From: Acholeplasma equirhinis
Lineage (GTDB): Bacteria > Bacillota_I > Bacilli_A > Acholeplasmatales > Acholeplasmataceae
DNA: 64,000 nucleotides
Assembly: GCF_017052655.1 (NCBI RefSeq)
Contig: NZ_JAFIDC010000001.1
Span: 930,001 to 994,000, forward strand
Reading direction: 5' to 3'
The position numbers and the translations under genes are program-made. The notes beneath the pieces were generated by a model. It did not search any database and was not told the origin of the DNA. It saw only the letters and a program-made list of their open reading frames with translations. Positions 1-10,500 of the stretch are shown one piece after another. Positions within the stretch are counted from its first letter, which is position 1. The number at the start of each line of letters is the position of its first letter.

Positions 1-1439
1 GCTGGATCCATAATATTATCTTGGTGTGTCTTAATTGGTTCGACCGTTTCAATTAATTTAGAGTTTTCAAATAATACAGCACCTTCTTCAGTGGGTACCA
101 TTGCTTGTGATGGCAATGATGTACCACTAGATGCAATCATTTGACGAATATTTTCAAGTTCTGTATTATCAATTAATACATTATAAACATGGACATCACC
201 TTGTCTTAGGCGAGGTAATCTGTCTGCTAGGTTAAAGATGCGTAAATGATGCATGGTGATTGTAATTGTTTTAAATCCCATACCCATTGTTGTATTACCA
301 AAGTTGAAACCCTTCTTTTGAGCTGATGTGTAACGGATAATTTGTTCCATTGACATACCCGCTTCTTTTCTTAACTTCACATAACGAGAATTAGAAATAG
401 TTTTAGTTGGGTCATCCATGTAGTTTTCTTCTAACCATTCAATTTGATCTCTAATAAACTGATTTTCTACGAAATTCAAGTCTAAATAAGAAATTGTAAA
501 GTTTGAAGTACCACCTTTAACGTCAACCAAACCATCGTATGATTGATCAAATTTCACATGGTCTATCCATAAACCATTGGTAGTTTCAACTGTAAAGTAG
601 TCCCAGTCATTTTCATCATAATCTGCAGCAAGTCCGTCATCCCACTCCCAAATACCAGTAAAGTGAAGATTTCTAATGACAATATCTGATGATGTCTTAA
701 TAATGGATGTCAAATGAGAGATTTTTGCACCATATTCAGAATAAATCATTAAACTTGTACGGTCTTGAATAATCATTTGACCAACACCTTCTTCTTTTAG
801 TGTTGGATGTAAAAGTGGTACGTTTGCATTCTGACGATAGAATGAGCCATCTGTATAATTTGAAATTTCTTGTTCAGTCTTACCAGCTTCTTCTAACTTC
901 TTCATAACGTTTAAGAAGCCCATATTTAAATCGGCTGTAATTTTAATAATTTTAATTGACTTATTAGCAAGTGCATCTAAAAATTCAATTTCAGTTGTAA
1001 CTTCAACCGCTTCCTGTCCATTACGGTTTGTTAAAACAATGGATGCATAACCATAATCCGAACGGTATGCGTTTAAGTCAAAGATCATGGAGTCAACCGG
1101 TTGTACAGAAACCGCATAACGATGTGACTTGTTTTTACCCTCTAATGTAACAACTGCCACCATTTCGACAGTAGTTGGTTGATCAGGACGTCTAACCTCA
1201 CCTTGGTTTGTAATAACTTTTTGATTGGTTGAACGCCAAGCAATAGAAGCATCAGGAAATAACGCTGACTTATTTTTTAAACTTAAATTACTCATTGTTG
1301 ATTCTGGTAACGCGATTTCCTCAAAGATAGCATCAAATGCCGCATCGCTTACTATTGGATCTCCACCATTGTCTTCACAGGCAATTAGGATTAATCCCAA
1401 TAAAAATATCGAGAAAATTGCAAGAATTTTTTTATACAT
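1..1439 (-). CDS. Secreted lipoprotein pectate lyase, PL1-like (3' end cut by window edge)
   Basis: The gene starts at ATG 1439-1437 behind a strong AGGAGG ribosome binding site and runs off the left edge, so the C-terminus is missing. The N-terminus has a lipoprotein signal peptide with the lipobox LILIAC followed by an acidic stretch, so the protein is expected on the outer face of the membrane. A beta-sandwich-like segment comes first. A parallel beta-helix follows, with PL1/Amb_all signatures: WIDHVKFDQSYDG with GGTSNFTISYLD, and later RLPRLRQGDVHVYN, which carries the Arg-x-Pro-Arg region typical of the PL1 catalytic arginine. The expected reaction is beta-elimination of polygalacturonate. 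It is divergent from the GH105 gene at 1598, which would act on unsaturated products of such a lyase. Exact substrate (pectate or rhamnogalacturonan) is not decided by sequence. Confidence 0.85.
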   Translation of the reverse strand, partial: MYKKILAIFSIFLLGLILIACEDNGGDPIVSDAAFDAIFEEIALPESTMSNLSLKNKSALFPDASIAWRSTNQKVITNQGEVRRPDQPTTVEMVAVVTLEGKNKSHRYAVSVQPVDSMIFDLNAYRSDYGYASIVLTNRNGQEAVEVTTEIEFLDALANKSIKIIKITADLNMGFLNVMKKLEEAGKTEQEISNYTDGSFYRQNANVPLLHPTLKEEGVGQMIIQDRTSLMIYSEYGAKISHLTSIIKTSSDIVIRNLHFTGIWEWDDGLAADYDENDWDYFTVETTNGLWIDHVKFDQSYDGLVDVKGGTSNFTISYLDLNFVENQFIRDQIEWLEENYMDDPTKTISNSRYVKLRKEAGMSMEQIIRYTSAQKKGFNFGNTTMGMGFKTITITMHHLRIFNLADRLPRLRQGDVHVYNVLIDNTELENIRQMIASSGTSLPSQAMVPTEEGAVLFENSKLIETVEPIKTHQDNIMDP

Positions 1440-1484
1440 CTTTATCCTCCTACAATACTACTTATCGCACTTATTCTAACTTAG

Positions 1485-1501
1485 TATACATTTAATGTAT
1501 A
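1485..1501. promoter_or_regulatory. Perfect palindrome in the divergent pectin-gene promoter region
   Basis: TATACATT-T-AATGTATA has perfect 8-bp arms around one base. It sits 46 bp upstream of the pectate lyase start, where a promoter or operator for that minus-strand gene is expected. No regulator can be assigned. Confidence 0.5.
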
Positions 1502-1508
1502 TAGTAAC

Positions 1509-1518
1509 TTTGCACATA
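1509..1518 (+). promoter_or_regulatory. Shared upstream box TTTGCACATA (copy 1)
   Basis: The same 10-mer, in the same orientation towards the gene, also occurs upstream of the pectinesterase (15314-15323, minus) and of the small-peptide/GLUG operon (23188-23197, minus). It ends 79 bp before the GH105 start codon. It may be a regulator site common to the pectin genes. Confidence 0.4.
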
Positions 1519-1532
1519 AATGAAACTTCAAT

Positions 1533-1549
1533 ATGGTTAATTTAACCAT
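1533..1549. promoter_or_regulatory. Perfect palindrome overlapping the GH105 promoter -35
   Basis: ATGGTTAA-T-TTAACCAT has perfect 8-bp arms. Its right end overlaps the candidate -35 at 1549, a typical repressor-operator position for the plus-strand GH105 gene. Confidence 0.5.
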
Positions 1550-1576
1550 TGTTAACATCACTTTATATCGTATAAT
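1549..1576 (+). promoter_or_regulatory. Sigma-A-type promoter of the GH105 gene
   Basis: TTGTTA at 1549-1554, a 16-nt spacer, and a perfect TATAAT at 1571-1576. The start codon lies 21 nt after the -10, behind GAAAGGA, so the leader is very short. Confidence 0.65.
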
Positions 1577-1597
1577 AGATACGAAAGGATTGAAATT

Positions 1598-2731
1598 ATG
1601 TATCCAAAAGTTGAACAATATATTAAATATCTTATTGAAAATTCAACCCCTGAAAAACCACTTTGGAATCAAGAGTTGCTTAGACAGGGTAAAGAAAATC
1701 GTTGGAATTATATTGATGGTTGCATCACTGCTTCTTTGATTGCATTATATCAAGCAACGAACGAAAAGTCTTATTTAGACTTTGTTAAATCATTTGTAGA
1801 TTATTTTGTAAATCAAGACGGTACAATCAAAGGTTATAATCCACTACATTATTCAACAGATGATTTATCCCAATCAAGGATTCTTTTTGATTTATATGAA
1901 ACAACACATGATGATAAATACAAAAAAGCAATCCATCATACTTATTTACAAGTAAAAACACATCCAAGAATCAAAACTGGAAACTTTTGGCATAAGAAAA
2001 TATATCATGACCAGGTTTGGTTGGATGGGCTATACATGATGCAAGTTTTCTATACCAGATACGAGAAAACTTTTAATGACAAAAAAAACTATGATGATAT
2101 TTTAAATCAATTCAAGAATGTCAGAAAATTGATGTTTGATGAGAAAAAGAAACTTTATTATCATGGTTATGATGAATCAAGAACACTTTTCTGGGCAAAT
2201 AAAAAAACCGGTCTATCTGAAAACTTTTGGTTACGTGCCATTGGTTGGCTTGCTGCAGGATTAGTTGATGTTGCAACTTACATCGATGATCTATCAATTA
2301 AACAAGAATTATCTAGTCAATTAAAAGAACTTTTAGACGGTATATTAAAATATCAAGATAAAGAAACACATCTTTTCTACAACCTCGTTGACTTAAAAAA
2401 TGTAGAGGGTAATTATCTTGAAACATCAGGTTCACTTCTTATTGCATACAGTATGCTTAAAGGGGCTAATGAAGGGATTCTTCCTGAAAAATACTACACT
2501 TATGGTTTACAAATTTTTGATACAATATACGATGAGAGATTTAAGTTGATTGATGGCCTCTATATTTTATCTGGAACTGTTTTAGTCTCTGGTTTAGGAC
2601 CAGAGGATAATAAACGTCGAGATGGTTCAATTGAATATTATTTATCAGAACCTGTTGTAGACAATGAAGCAAAAGGCATTGGACCATTCATTATGGCTTA
2701 TACAGAAATTAAAAGAAAAGCTACCAAGTAA
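1598..2731 (+). CDS. yteR: GH105 unsaturated rhamnogalacturonyl/glucuronyl hydrolase (YteR/YesR family)
   Basis: A 377-aa protein without signal peptide, so cytoplasmic, and close to the usual family length. GH105 enzymes are alpha/alpha-barrels that add water to the double bond of the unsaturated uronic acid left by pectate or rhamnogalacturonan lyases, releasing a ketosugar acid and the next sugar. The motif HDQVWLDGLYMMQVFY places Asp143 where YteR has its catalytic Asp, and SENFWLRAIGWLAAG (about 207-221) matches the second conserved block. ATG 1598 is preceded by GAAAGGA and a good promoter. The gene is divergent from the pectate lyase, so product uptake and cleavage are logically paired. 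YteR versus YesR specificity cannot be told from sequence. Confidence 0.88.
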   Translation: MYPKVEQYIKYLIENSTPEKPLWNQELLRQGKENRWNYIDGCITASLIALYQATNEKSYLDFVKSFVDYFVNQDGTIKGYNPLHYSTDDLSQSRILFDLYETTHDDKYKKAIHHTYLQVKTHPRIKTGNFWHKKIYHDQVWLDGLYMMQVFYTRYEKTFNDKKNYDDILNQFKNVRKLMFDEKKKLYYHGYDESRTLFWANKKTGLSENFWLRAIGWLAAGLVDVATYIDDLSIKQELSSQLKELLDGILKYQDKETHLFYNLVDLKNVEGNYLETSGSLLIAYSMLKGANEGILPEKYYTYGLQIFDTIYDERFKLIDGLYILSGTVLVSGLGPEDNKRRDGSIEYYLSEPVVDNEAKGIGPFIMAYTEIKRKATK

Positions 2732-2747
2732 ATTTGGTAGCTTTTTT
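2717..2747. terminator. Bidirectional intrinsic terminator
   Basis: AAAGCTACCAA and TTGGTAGCTTT form an 11-bp stem around a 6-nt loop, with T-rich tails on both strands. The GH105 stop codon (2729-2731) lies in the loop, and the opposing pectate lyase ends at 2749, so one hairpin serves two convergent genes. Confidence 0.85.
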
Positions 2748-2748
2748 C

Positions 2749-5700
2749 TTATTGTTCAACTTCGATATAGAACACTGCAAGTTCACGGTTATTTCGTTTA
2801 ATTGTATAAGTGCCTGCTTCTTCTAATGTGACTTCAATATATGCAATACCCTCTTCATTATAGTAAGTATCTAAGTCATAGATTACACCATTAATATCGA
2901 GTCTACCTTGAGTTTGAGTTGATCTAGTTTTTACAACAATAATTAATTTAGCGTTTGCAACAGTTGTTGTAAAAGTAATCGTTGCAGATGAATTTAATTT
3001 ACCTGCAAGTGTTAAACTCTCACCAAATATAGTGAATGTACCAGCATTATTAACAAACGAATCACCTTGATAATTAAAGAAGTTATCGGTGTTTTCAGAA
3101 GTTTCTGGAATCCACTTATAAACATCACCAATCAAACTTGAATAAATGTCATAAGCTTCTTCAAGTATACTTCTCTTTTCAATGGTTAGGATAGAAAGTT
3201 GTTCTTGAGTAAAATCGATATATTGATTATAGAATGATGGAATTTGATATCCATTTTCTTTTGTAATATTTTCTAATACAAGTGAATCAATAAAATCAAG
3301 CACTAAGTGCGGTACTAATTTTTGATCTAGATCTTCTATACCATCAAATAGTTTATTTGAATTTGTCACTTGTAGTTTTTGTTGCTCTGTTAATGCATTA
3401 TATTCTATTAAAGCTTCTTGATATTTTTGTCTAACATTTTCAATTTCTAAACGTTCATTGATACTGATTAAACTAAAATCTTCTAATTCTTCAATCACAC
3501 CAATAACGAAATCTACTGCAAAGTTTAAGAATGCATTTTGTGCATTGGTTAGCATATTAAGATTTGTTACTAAATTTTTCACTTCAAGGATTGCTTCATT
3601 ATATGCATTGTAAGCAGCACTAATTGCTGGTCCTGATGCTTCTGTCACAGTACCAATTGAATTAATCAAACTTTCAATGTATGCTTTACCTTTTGAAAGA
3701 TATGTATTGTATGCAGCGGTAATTGGTTCTTCTGAAATAATCATTTTTTCACTTTGTGTGAGTGCATCATATAAATTTTTAGCATCCATAATGGCTTCTA
3801 AATGGCTTTGTTGATAGTTTATAGGGTTAGGTAGTGCTGCAATCGCATCACTTACTGCATTGATTCTAGCTTCACTTGCTGCACTACTATCAAGTGTAAT
3901 TATAAAGCCACCTTTAGAGTCTTTTCCTTGGAATTGACCTTTTGATGCACCTCTAGCTTGACTTGCTTCAATGACATAAGTTCCCGGTTCAAGTTCTACA
4001 GTACCAGGTCCTTTAAGAATAGGTTCACCATAAATAGTAACAAGCACTGCAGGGATTTTTGTATCTGTTGTAATGAGTGTAATTTCTGCAGGGACTAAAA
4101 TTGTAAAGATAATTAATGGATTACCTTTATTAATCTTAATTTCAGGTTGTGTCATACTTTCTGATATTAATACTGGTGTTTGATTATGAATCTTAACTTT
4201 TTCTGGTTCACTATAATTTCTAAATGCACCGGCATAAGCGTAAACTTCTGCTCTTGCAGTCACTGCATCTGTTAATCTTTCAACATCCGATCTTTGATTG
4301 ATTGTATCGTAATAGAATACTTGTGGATTCGTATCAAAGTTTGGATATAGGTTATTAGAGCTTACAAGTTGTGTTCTTGATGTAACAACCGTTGCATCAT
4401 CATCACCATACGTTGAATATTTAATATCGCCATATGATTTAATTGCACCTTGGTCAATCGTTGATGGATTCTTTGTACCTTGGAAGTAATTTGCTTCACT
4501 AAAGATATACGCATCCAGTCTTGGATTTTGTGCATAACTTGCTTCGTTTTGGTTATTGTCAGTTGTTTCAATGACATTATTATACATATGAACATTGGCT
4601 CTTCTTACAAGTGGAATTCTAGATGAATTATTACGCCATAAGTTATGATGCATTGTAATATGATATGTTTTATCTGTTGATGTTGCACCAATTAAGTTTG
4701 TTTTATGTGCACCATCAAAGACTGAATATGATATCGTTAAATATTCACCACGTTTGAAATCGGCTGATCCGTCTCCGTGTGCTTTATCTGATTCAGCAGG
4801 ATTTGGATGGTAACCAGGTAAGAAAGTTAAGTTATGCAACCAACCACGACGGACCGGAATTTGATCGGTACCTTCCATACCAACTGCATCTTCAGGATTG
4901 TCTTTGAAAGTTAGATTTCTCACTTCAAATCCAATACCACGACCAGCTACTGAGGCCATAAAATGGAATCCCCAGCCATCAATTACTGCATCATCACCAA
5001 TACCTTCTAATGTAATGTGGTTAGCGTTTTTCATACGAACCATATTACCATTATCACCTACTGAACCACCTTGTTGGGTTGAGTTGTATATCGTTGCCCC
5101 TTCAGGTACTGTTACTGTTCCGATAAATCTAATTACTATAGGTTTATTAAATGTTCCGATAGATTGTGCATATTGACTTGGATTGTAAGTATTTGAATTT
5201 TGGCTTTGATATTGGTTGTTATTTAATATCCAGCCTAAACCTACTTGACCAATACCAGGAATTGTAACTTGGTTTTTATTTTGTTCAGTAACATAGATAA
5301 CAATCGCATCATCTTTTAATGTACCATCATCTTTATAACCACCAATACCTTCAGTGAAATTAAAGTGCGCATAACCAGATCTGTCATGACGTTCTGTAAA
5401 TATTGGATTTGATTGAAGTGTTGAACCTGTAGATGTTATAATTTTTAATTCATAATGACCTTCTTTAAGTCCAACAACATCGACACGTGCTTTTGTCTCT
5501 GAAATTTTTCTTATTAACATAGCATCAACTGGTAACCAAGAATCTCCACCAACCTCACGATAGGTAACAGATGCTTCACTTGGATTTAAATCATTCCAAG
5601 TTGCGTAAATGGATTCAAAATAACTGCCAGATTCTAGTTGTGCTTGAGGATCATTCTCATCAACAAACAATGCGTAAAGAGATATATCTGATGTAATCAT

Positions 5701-7464
5701 TGTTTGATTGAATCTATTAACAAAGTCTGGGTCTATAAACCATCCCATAAAGATATGACCTGCATATGTTGGAATTGGTAATACCACTTCTTCGTACTCA
5801 TAAATTTCCCAAGCATGTGGACCTACAAGGATTCCCACACCTGGATTTAAACTAATTTCAAAAATAAATGCATCTCTATATTCAGAGATAATTTCCATGT
5901 TTGATGTGATTGGTGTTGATAAATCAAAGGCTTCACCATCTTTTAACCAACCTAAGAACACTTTACCTTCAATAAATTGAGGTTCAATAGATGGTAACAC
6001 TTTACCATCTTTTACAAAATAAGATACACCATCAACTAATACTTCAAAGGTTTCGAGTTGTGCGTAATGTGCATAAAGTGTAATATCTTCAGTAATATAT
6101 GTATCAAAATCAAATGGTACATATGAATCAGGGTCAACAGACCAACCTACAAAATCGACACCATCTTTCACAGGGTCTTCAGGTTTTGTAACAACTTGAC
6201 CTTTTTCAACAAGTTTTGGTGAAATCTCAGTTCCACCTTTTGAATCAAAGGTTACAGTTTGATATTGGATTGCTGCTTGAGTTTCGTAAATACCAATAAA
6301 GAAGACACCAAACTCACGAGATACGCTTGAACCTCTCTCAATCTTATAAGTATCTGCTACTGCAAGTTCTAGTTCAATAACTACATATTGATCAACAAAT
6401 GTCTGTGTAAATGTATTTACCTTAACGACAGATGAACCATCACCAAGTAAACTTGTACGACGACCTAATACTAAAACGAGCAGTAAGTTATCCGTTTCAG
6501 TTTCAAACTCAATGTAGCCTTTTGAATCAATCTTGTATCCTAAGGTAAATTCATTACCTTGGTATACATAACTTCCATAGACATCCATTGTGTCATTTGT
6601 ATCATCAAAGATTAAGAAATCTGATGTTTTACCTTTTTGACTAAAGTCATGTTCATAAATTGTACCTTCTTCAAATACTTCTTCCCAACCTGCATAAAGT
6701 GTTAAATCACTTGTAGGTGTCATTTGGAAATCATATAGAGTGAGTAATTCAAGCTCAGTAAACCAACCCGAAAATACGTATCCTTCTTTTGTAGGATCTG
6801 AAGGTTCAATAAATTTCATACCTTCTTCAACTGTTTGTGAAGGTACATCACTACCACCATTTGAATCAAAAGTTAAAGTAAATGTTTCAACTTCAATAAT
6901 GAATTCTTCCCATTTAGCAGTTAATGTAATATTTGCTGTGATTGGTGTTGAAAAATCAAATGGATCATCACCAAAAAACCAACCTAAAAATTCATAACCT
7001 GCTCTTGTTGGATCTGAAGGCTTATTGATAGTCTCACCTTCAGCAACAGTTTGAGAAGCCACTTGTGAGCCACCAATTGAATTAAAAGTCACAGTAAATT
7101 CAATTTCTGGTATAACGATTTTACTGATAATTACTTGAAATGACTTTGTTTCTTCTTGTAAATCGTTATAGTTAAAAAAGACAGTTACATCAACTGTGAC
7201 ATCTTCATTTTGTCTGTTTATTTGTCCATTAGGTTGTATGATTCCTTCTGGAAAGGTCGAAAAACTGATAGAAACTAGACCAATGCCATCTACCTCAACG
7301 GTAGATGGCACGTTTAATATATCATCATCTAATTCTTCATCGAGTTTAAATTGGTCTACATACGCTTCTAAGAGTGCTTGCTTGTCCACTGCTTCTTGTT
7401 CTTCACAAGCGAGTAAGACAATACTTGTTAGTATCAACAAGGCTGTAAATAAAATCTTTTTCAT
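2749..7464 (-). CDS. Large secreted lipoprotein pectate lyase (PL1) with InlB_B repeats and FIVAR-like tail
   Basis: A 1571-aa lipoprotein with lipobox VLLAC at about residue 20. About five Listeria-Bacteroides (InlB_B) repeats lie at roughly 121-187, 190-260, 400-468, 471-528 and 530-603. Between the second and third is a beta-domain (about 270-395) that recurs at the C-terminus (about 1460-1571) and looks like a carbohydrate-binding module. The PL1 beta-helix spans about 700-1085, with DGSADFKRGEYLTISYSVFDGAHK and SSRIPLVRRANVHMYNNVIE, the Arg-x-Pro block plus HxxNN. Helical FIVAR-like repeats occupy about 1195-1450 and probably act as a stalk or glycan-binding spacer. The start follows TAGGAG, 38 nt after the pectinesterase stop, so the two form an operon. 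The role is surface-bound pectate cleavage; the repeat functions are inferred. Confidence 0.85.
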   Translation of the reverse strand: MKKILFTALLILTSIVLLACEEQEAVDKQALLEAYVDQFKLDEELDDDILNVPSTVEVDGIGLVSISFSTFPEGIIQPNGQINRQNEDVTVDVTVFFNYNDLQEETKSFQVIISKIVIPEIEFTVTFNSIGGSQVASQTVAEGETINKPSDPTRAGYEFLGWFFGDDPFDFSTPITANITLTAKWEEFIIEVETFTLTFDSNGGSDVPSQTVEEGMKFIEPSDPTKEGYVFSGWFTELELLTLYDFQMTPTSDLTLYAGWEEVFEEGTIYEHDFSQKGKTSDFLIFDDTNDTMDVYGSYVYQGNEFTLGYKIDSKGYIEFETETDNLLLVLVLGRRTSLLGDGSSVVKVNTFTQTFVDQYVVIELELAVADTYKIERGSSVSREFGVFFIGIYETQAAIQYQTVTFDSKGGTEISPKLVEKGQVVTKPEDPVKDGVDFVGWSVDPDSYVPFDFDTYITEDITLYAHYAQLETFEVLVDGVSYFVKDGKVLPSIEPQFIEGKVFLGWLKDGEAFDLSTPITSNMEIISEYRDAFIFEISLNPGVGILVGPHAWEIYEYEEVVLPIPTYAGHIFMGWFIDPDFVNRFNQTMITSDISLYALFVDENDPQAQLESGSYFESIYATWNDLNPSEASVTYREVGGDSWLPVDAMLIRKISETKARVDVVGLKEGHYELKIITSTGSTLQSNPIFTERHDRSGYAHFNFTEGIGGYKDDGTLKDDAIVIYVTEQNKNQVTIPGIGQVGLGWILNNNQYQSQNSNTYNPSQYAQSIGTFNKPIVIRFIGTVTVPEGATIYNSTQQGGSVGDNGNMVRMKNANHITLEGIGDDAVIDGWGFHFMASVAGRGIGFEVRNLTFKDNPEDAVGMEGTDQIPVRRGWLHNLTFLPGYHPNPAESDKAHGDGSADFKRGEYLTISYSVFDGAHKTNLIGATSTDKTYHITMHHNLWRNNSSRIPLVRRANVHMYNNVIETTDNNQNEASYAQNPRLDAYIFSEANYFQGTKNPSTIDQGAIKSYGDIKYSTYGDDDATVVTSRTQLVSSNNLYPNFDTNPQVFYYDTINQRSDVERLTDAVTARAEVYAYAGAFRNYSEPEKVKIHNQTPVLISESMTQPEIKINKGNPLIIFTILVPAEITLITTDTKIPAVLVTIYGEPILKGPGTVELEPGTYVIEASQARGASKGQFQGKDSKGGFIITLDSSAASEARINAVSDAIAALPNPINYQQSHLEAIMDAKNLYDALTQSEKMIISEEPITAAYNTYLSKGKAYIESLINSIGTVTEASGPAISAAYNAYNEAILEVKNLVTNLNMLTNAQNAFLNFAVDFVIGVIEELEDFSLISINERLEIENVRQKYQEALIEYNALTEQQKLQVTNSNKLFDGIEDLDQKLVPHLVLDFIDSLVLENITKENGYQIPSFYNQYIDFTQEQLSILTIEKRSILEEAYDIYSSLIGDVYKWIPETSENTDNFFNYQGDSFVNNAGTFTIFGESLTLAGKLNSSATITFTTTVANAKLIIVVKTRSTQTQGRLDINGVIYDLDTYYNEEGIAYIEVTLEEAGTYTIKRNNRELAVFYIEVEQ

Positions 7465-7502
7465 CGCAAACTCCTAGCTGTATTGGATTTAATTTTAATT
7501 AA

Positions 7503-10500
7503 TTATTCAGCAAATAATGCTTGTAGAGCGTTCAATTGAGCTTCATAATCCCAAGTAGAACCCCAGTTAACCATACCATTTTGTTGTGCAAAAATGATTG
7601 CTTTATTTGTCCAGTTTTCTACTTGTTCAGTAATTAATGTCTTACCATGTGTTGTATTTGACATAACAACATCATTGATTGTATTACCATGTTCATAGAA
7701 TCTAGCATTTTGAGGTAAATTACCACTCATGTCAGTCCAACCTGCAGTTGTAAGCATACCTGGTTGAATTTGATTACCAATAAAGGCAACACTTGCTTGT
7801 TGATCCCATGGACGACCAAAGTTAACTGGTCTAGCCGTGTTTTCTGATGTTAATTGGTTGTTATAGAAGACAACACCATAATCAAGTAAACTATCAGCTG
7901 CTGTATTATTGAAACCTTTGAATGCAGTAATGACACCATCTGCATTTGATCTATATAATGTATGAATCACAGATTCTTCAATGAAGACTGGACCACCATT
8001 ACCAAAGATGTAGTCAACTGCACCTTCAATATACGTATTTAAGTACCATTGACGTCCTTGTTTAGCGTATAGTGTATCTTGGAATCCGTAGAATGCAACA
8101 TCATAGAAGATCACTTTATCTGCTTCTGTTACTAACGCAACCGCTTGTTTATCAGGAAGTGATGAACCAAAGTAATCAAATGAGTTAGAAATTGTCATTC
8201 TAGTGACAGTTAATCCAGTTGCTGCACCTTTAACTGATACAGATGCTGAACCTTGAGTACCCCAGTTACCACCTTCAGGTTTTTGATTACCTGAAGCTTG
8301 ATTATAATCAAGAATTGTACCTTCTCTTGATTCACCAATCATTGTTAGATTTGGAATATCGATTGTTAATTTTTCAAAATATAATCCGTCTGCAATCCAC
8401 ATAACTTTTATAACTGTTGATGCTAAGCTTGATTTCTTTAATGCTTGTAGAGCTTGTCCTACTTGTTTAAAGATTAGGTTATCAGGATTACTTGATTCTA
8501 ATGAACCATCTACATAAACTGTAACACCATTATCTATTGGCATTAAAGCAGATGCTAACACGATAACTTCTAATTCTCTTGTTTCAAATTCTAAGAATGT
8601 ATATTTTAATCCATAAACACCAGCAACTGCTGAGTTATAATCAGTTACTTCTGTTAAATCGTCTAAATTAAGTTTTAATAAATTACCATTTGATAATGTT
8701 GCATACACATGAATTGTTTGTGTATTCATTGCTTGACCTAATAGATATACATCTACAAAATCAACTTCATAAATATCAATGGATTCAATTTCAACAACTT
8801 TTAATGTATAAACTTTGACGAAATCTAGATATGTAAATGTGATTTCATACTCACCAACAGCTTGCATATCAATCATTTGCAAGTCAATTTCTAAATCTTC
8901 ATCATCAAGTTCAATCTCTACTTGACTACCATCTGAATAAAGCATAAATACTTTAAATAATGATGGATCAAATGTATCACCAACGATATAGACTGGTGCA
9001 AGATTAGAATCATTAATTAATAAACCTAATGGTACAACTTCTGAATCTCTGTTTAAGACAATATCATCACCTTGAACTTTAAAGAAGTCGCTAAATTCTT
9101 GAGAATTAAACCAATCTTGATCGACATCTTCATGTTCAATTAATGTACCTTGAGTGACAGGTCTATCATTTTCACCTGATTTAAGGCTTAATGAATCTGT
9201 ATAGAAACCTTTTGTAATATTGATTGTACCGAGTGCGTTACCTGTCATTGAGTTAACAGTTGTTTCATTTTGAGTAAATACTGAATTTGATACATAAACG
9301 CGATCAATATTAATTGTATTGTTTGCCGCAGATTGTCCAACGACAGCTGCAACTTGTTTCGATGCAGTGAGGTTAGATTTAACTACTGCATTTGTAACAT
9401 TTACTGTAACATTTGATGCATTAATTCTACCTAAGATACCACCCATAGTTTGACCATTTGTAGTTGCAGTAGTTTCTACATAAATATTACTAAAGTTAAT
9501 TGTTACATTCCCATTTCTAATTGTACCTACAACAACACCGTGATAATCACCAGTTGCTTGAAGTTTAGCATCACCAAAGTTTCTAATAATGATGTTTCTT
9601 ATTGTAATTGGTAAACCAGGGTTGGCATTACCTTCATCACCACCTGCAACCATTGCAGTGTAAGCACCTGCGTTTATTACTGATACATTGAAGAATTCAA
9701 TGTTTTCAATTATTGAACCACCATGAACAGATGCAACGATGAATGCTGAAGCTTCACCTGCACCAGTGTAAGATGAATTTTCAATTACAAAGTTCTTAAT
9801 GATGCCACCTTGTAATTGTTTGAAGAATACACCTTGTTTATTACTTGATGCGGTTGCATCAATATTTGATAGTTTATGACCATTACCATCAAGTACACCT
9901 GAGAAGTTTCTAGAACCTGAGGTTGAAACTGCAATTGGCATACCATCAAAGTCGATATCATTTGCTAATTTGTAGTAACCATTACCACCAGTATTAAATA
10001 AATCTAATAATTCTTGAGCAGTTGAAATCATGATGACATCTTCTGGCTCAGTTATCTCTTCAAAGAATGCATAAAGCATTAAATCACCAGTAATTAATTC
10101 AGTTGCTAAATCAAATGGGACGAATTCATCAGCGATTGTAGACCAACCAAGGAATGTATATCCTGGTTTGAATGAAGTGACAACAGTCGCTTTCGCACCA
10201 TCTGCAACGATTTGATCCGCAACATTTGTTCCACCATTTGATTCAAATGAAACTGTATGTGTAATTACCCACTTGGCATAAAGTGTCATATCTGCTGTGA
10301 TTGGTGTTGCTTGTACAAAACTTTCAGTTAATTCAGCATCAGTAAACCAACCAACAAAATTGTAACCATCACGTGTTGGGTTAGCAGGTAGTACTATTAA
10401 CTTACCTGATTCAACGATGATATCAGAAATTACTGATCCACCATTAGTTTCGAAAGATACTGTAAATTCATCAGTTTCACCTGGTTCTTCCGGTTGAATT

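Noticed and set aside
1225-1479. 84-aa plus-strand frame over the start of the pectate lyase
   Set aside because: Antisense to a signal peptide; its hydrophobic end only mirrors the complement of the AT-rich region.
4898-5176. Plus-strand open frame inside the 1571-aa pectate lyase gene
   Set aside because: Antisense shadow of a gene with clear domains; no ribosome site and no family features. The same applies to other frames of 60-140 aa overlapping the large genes.
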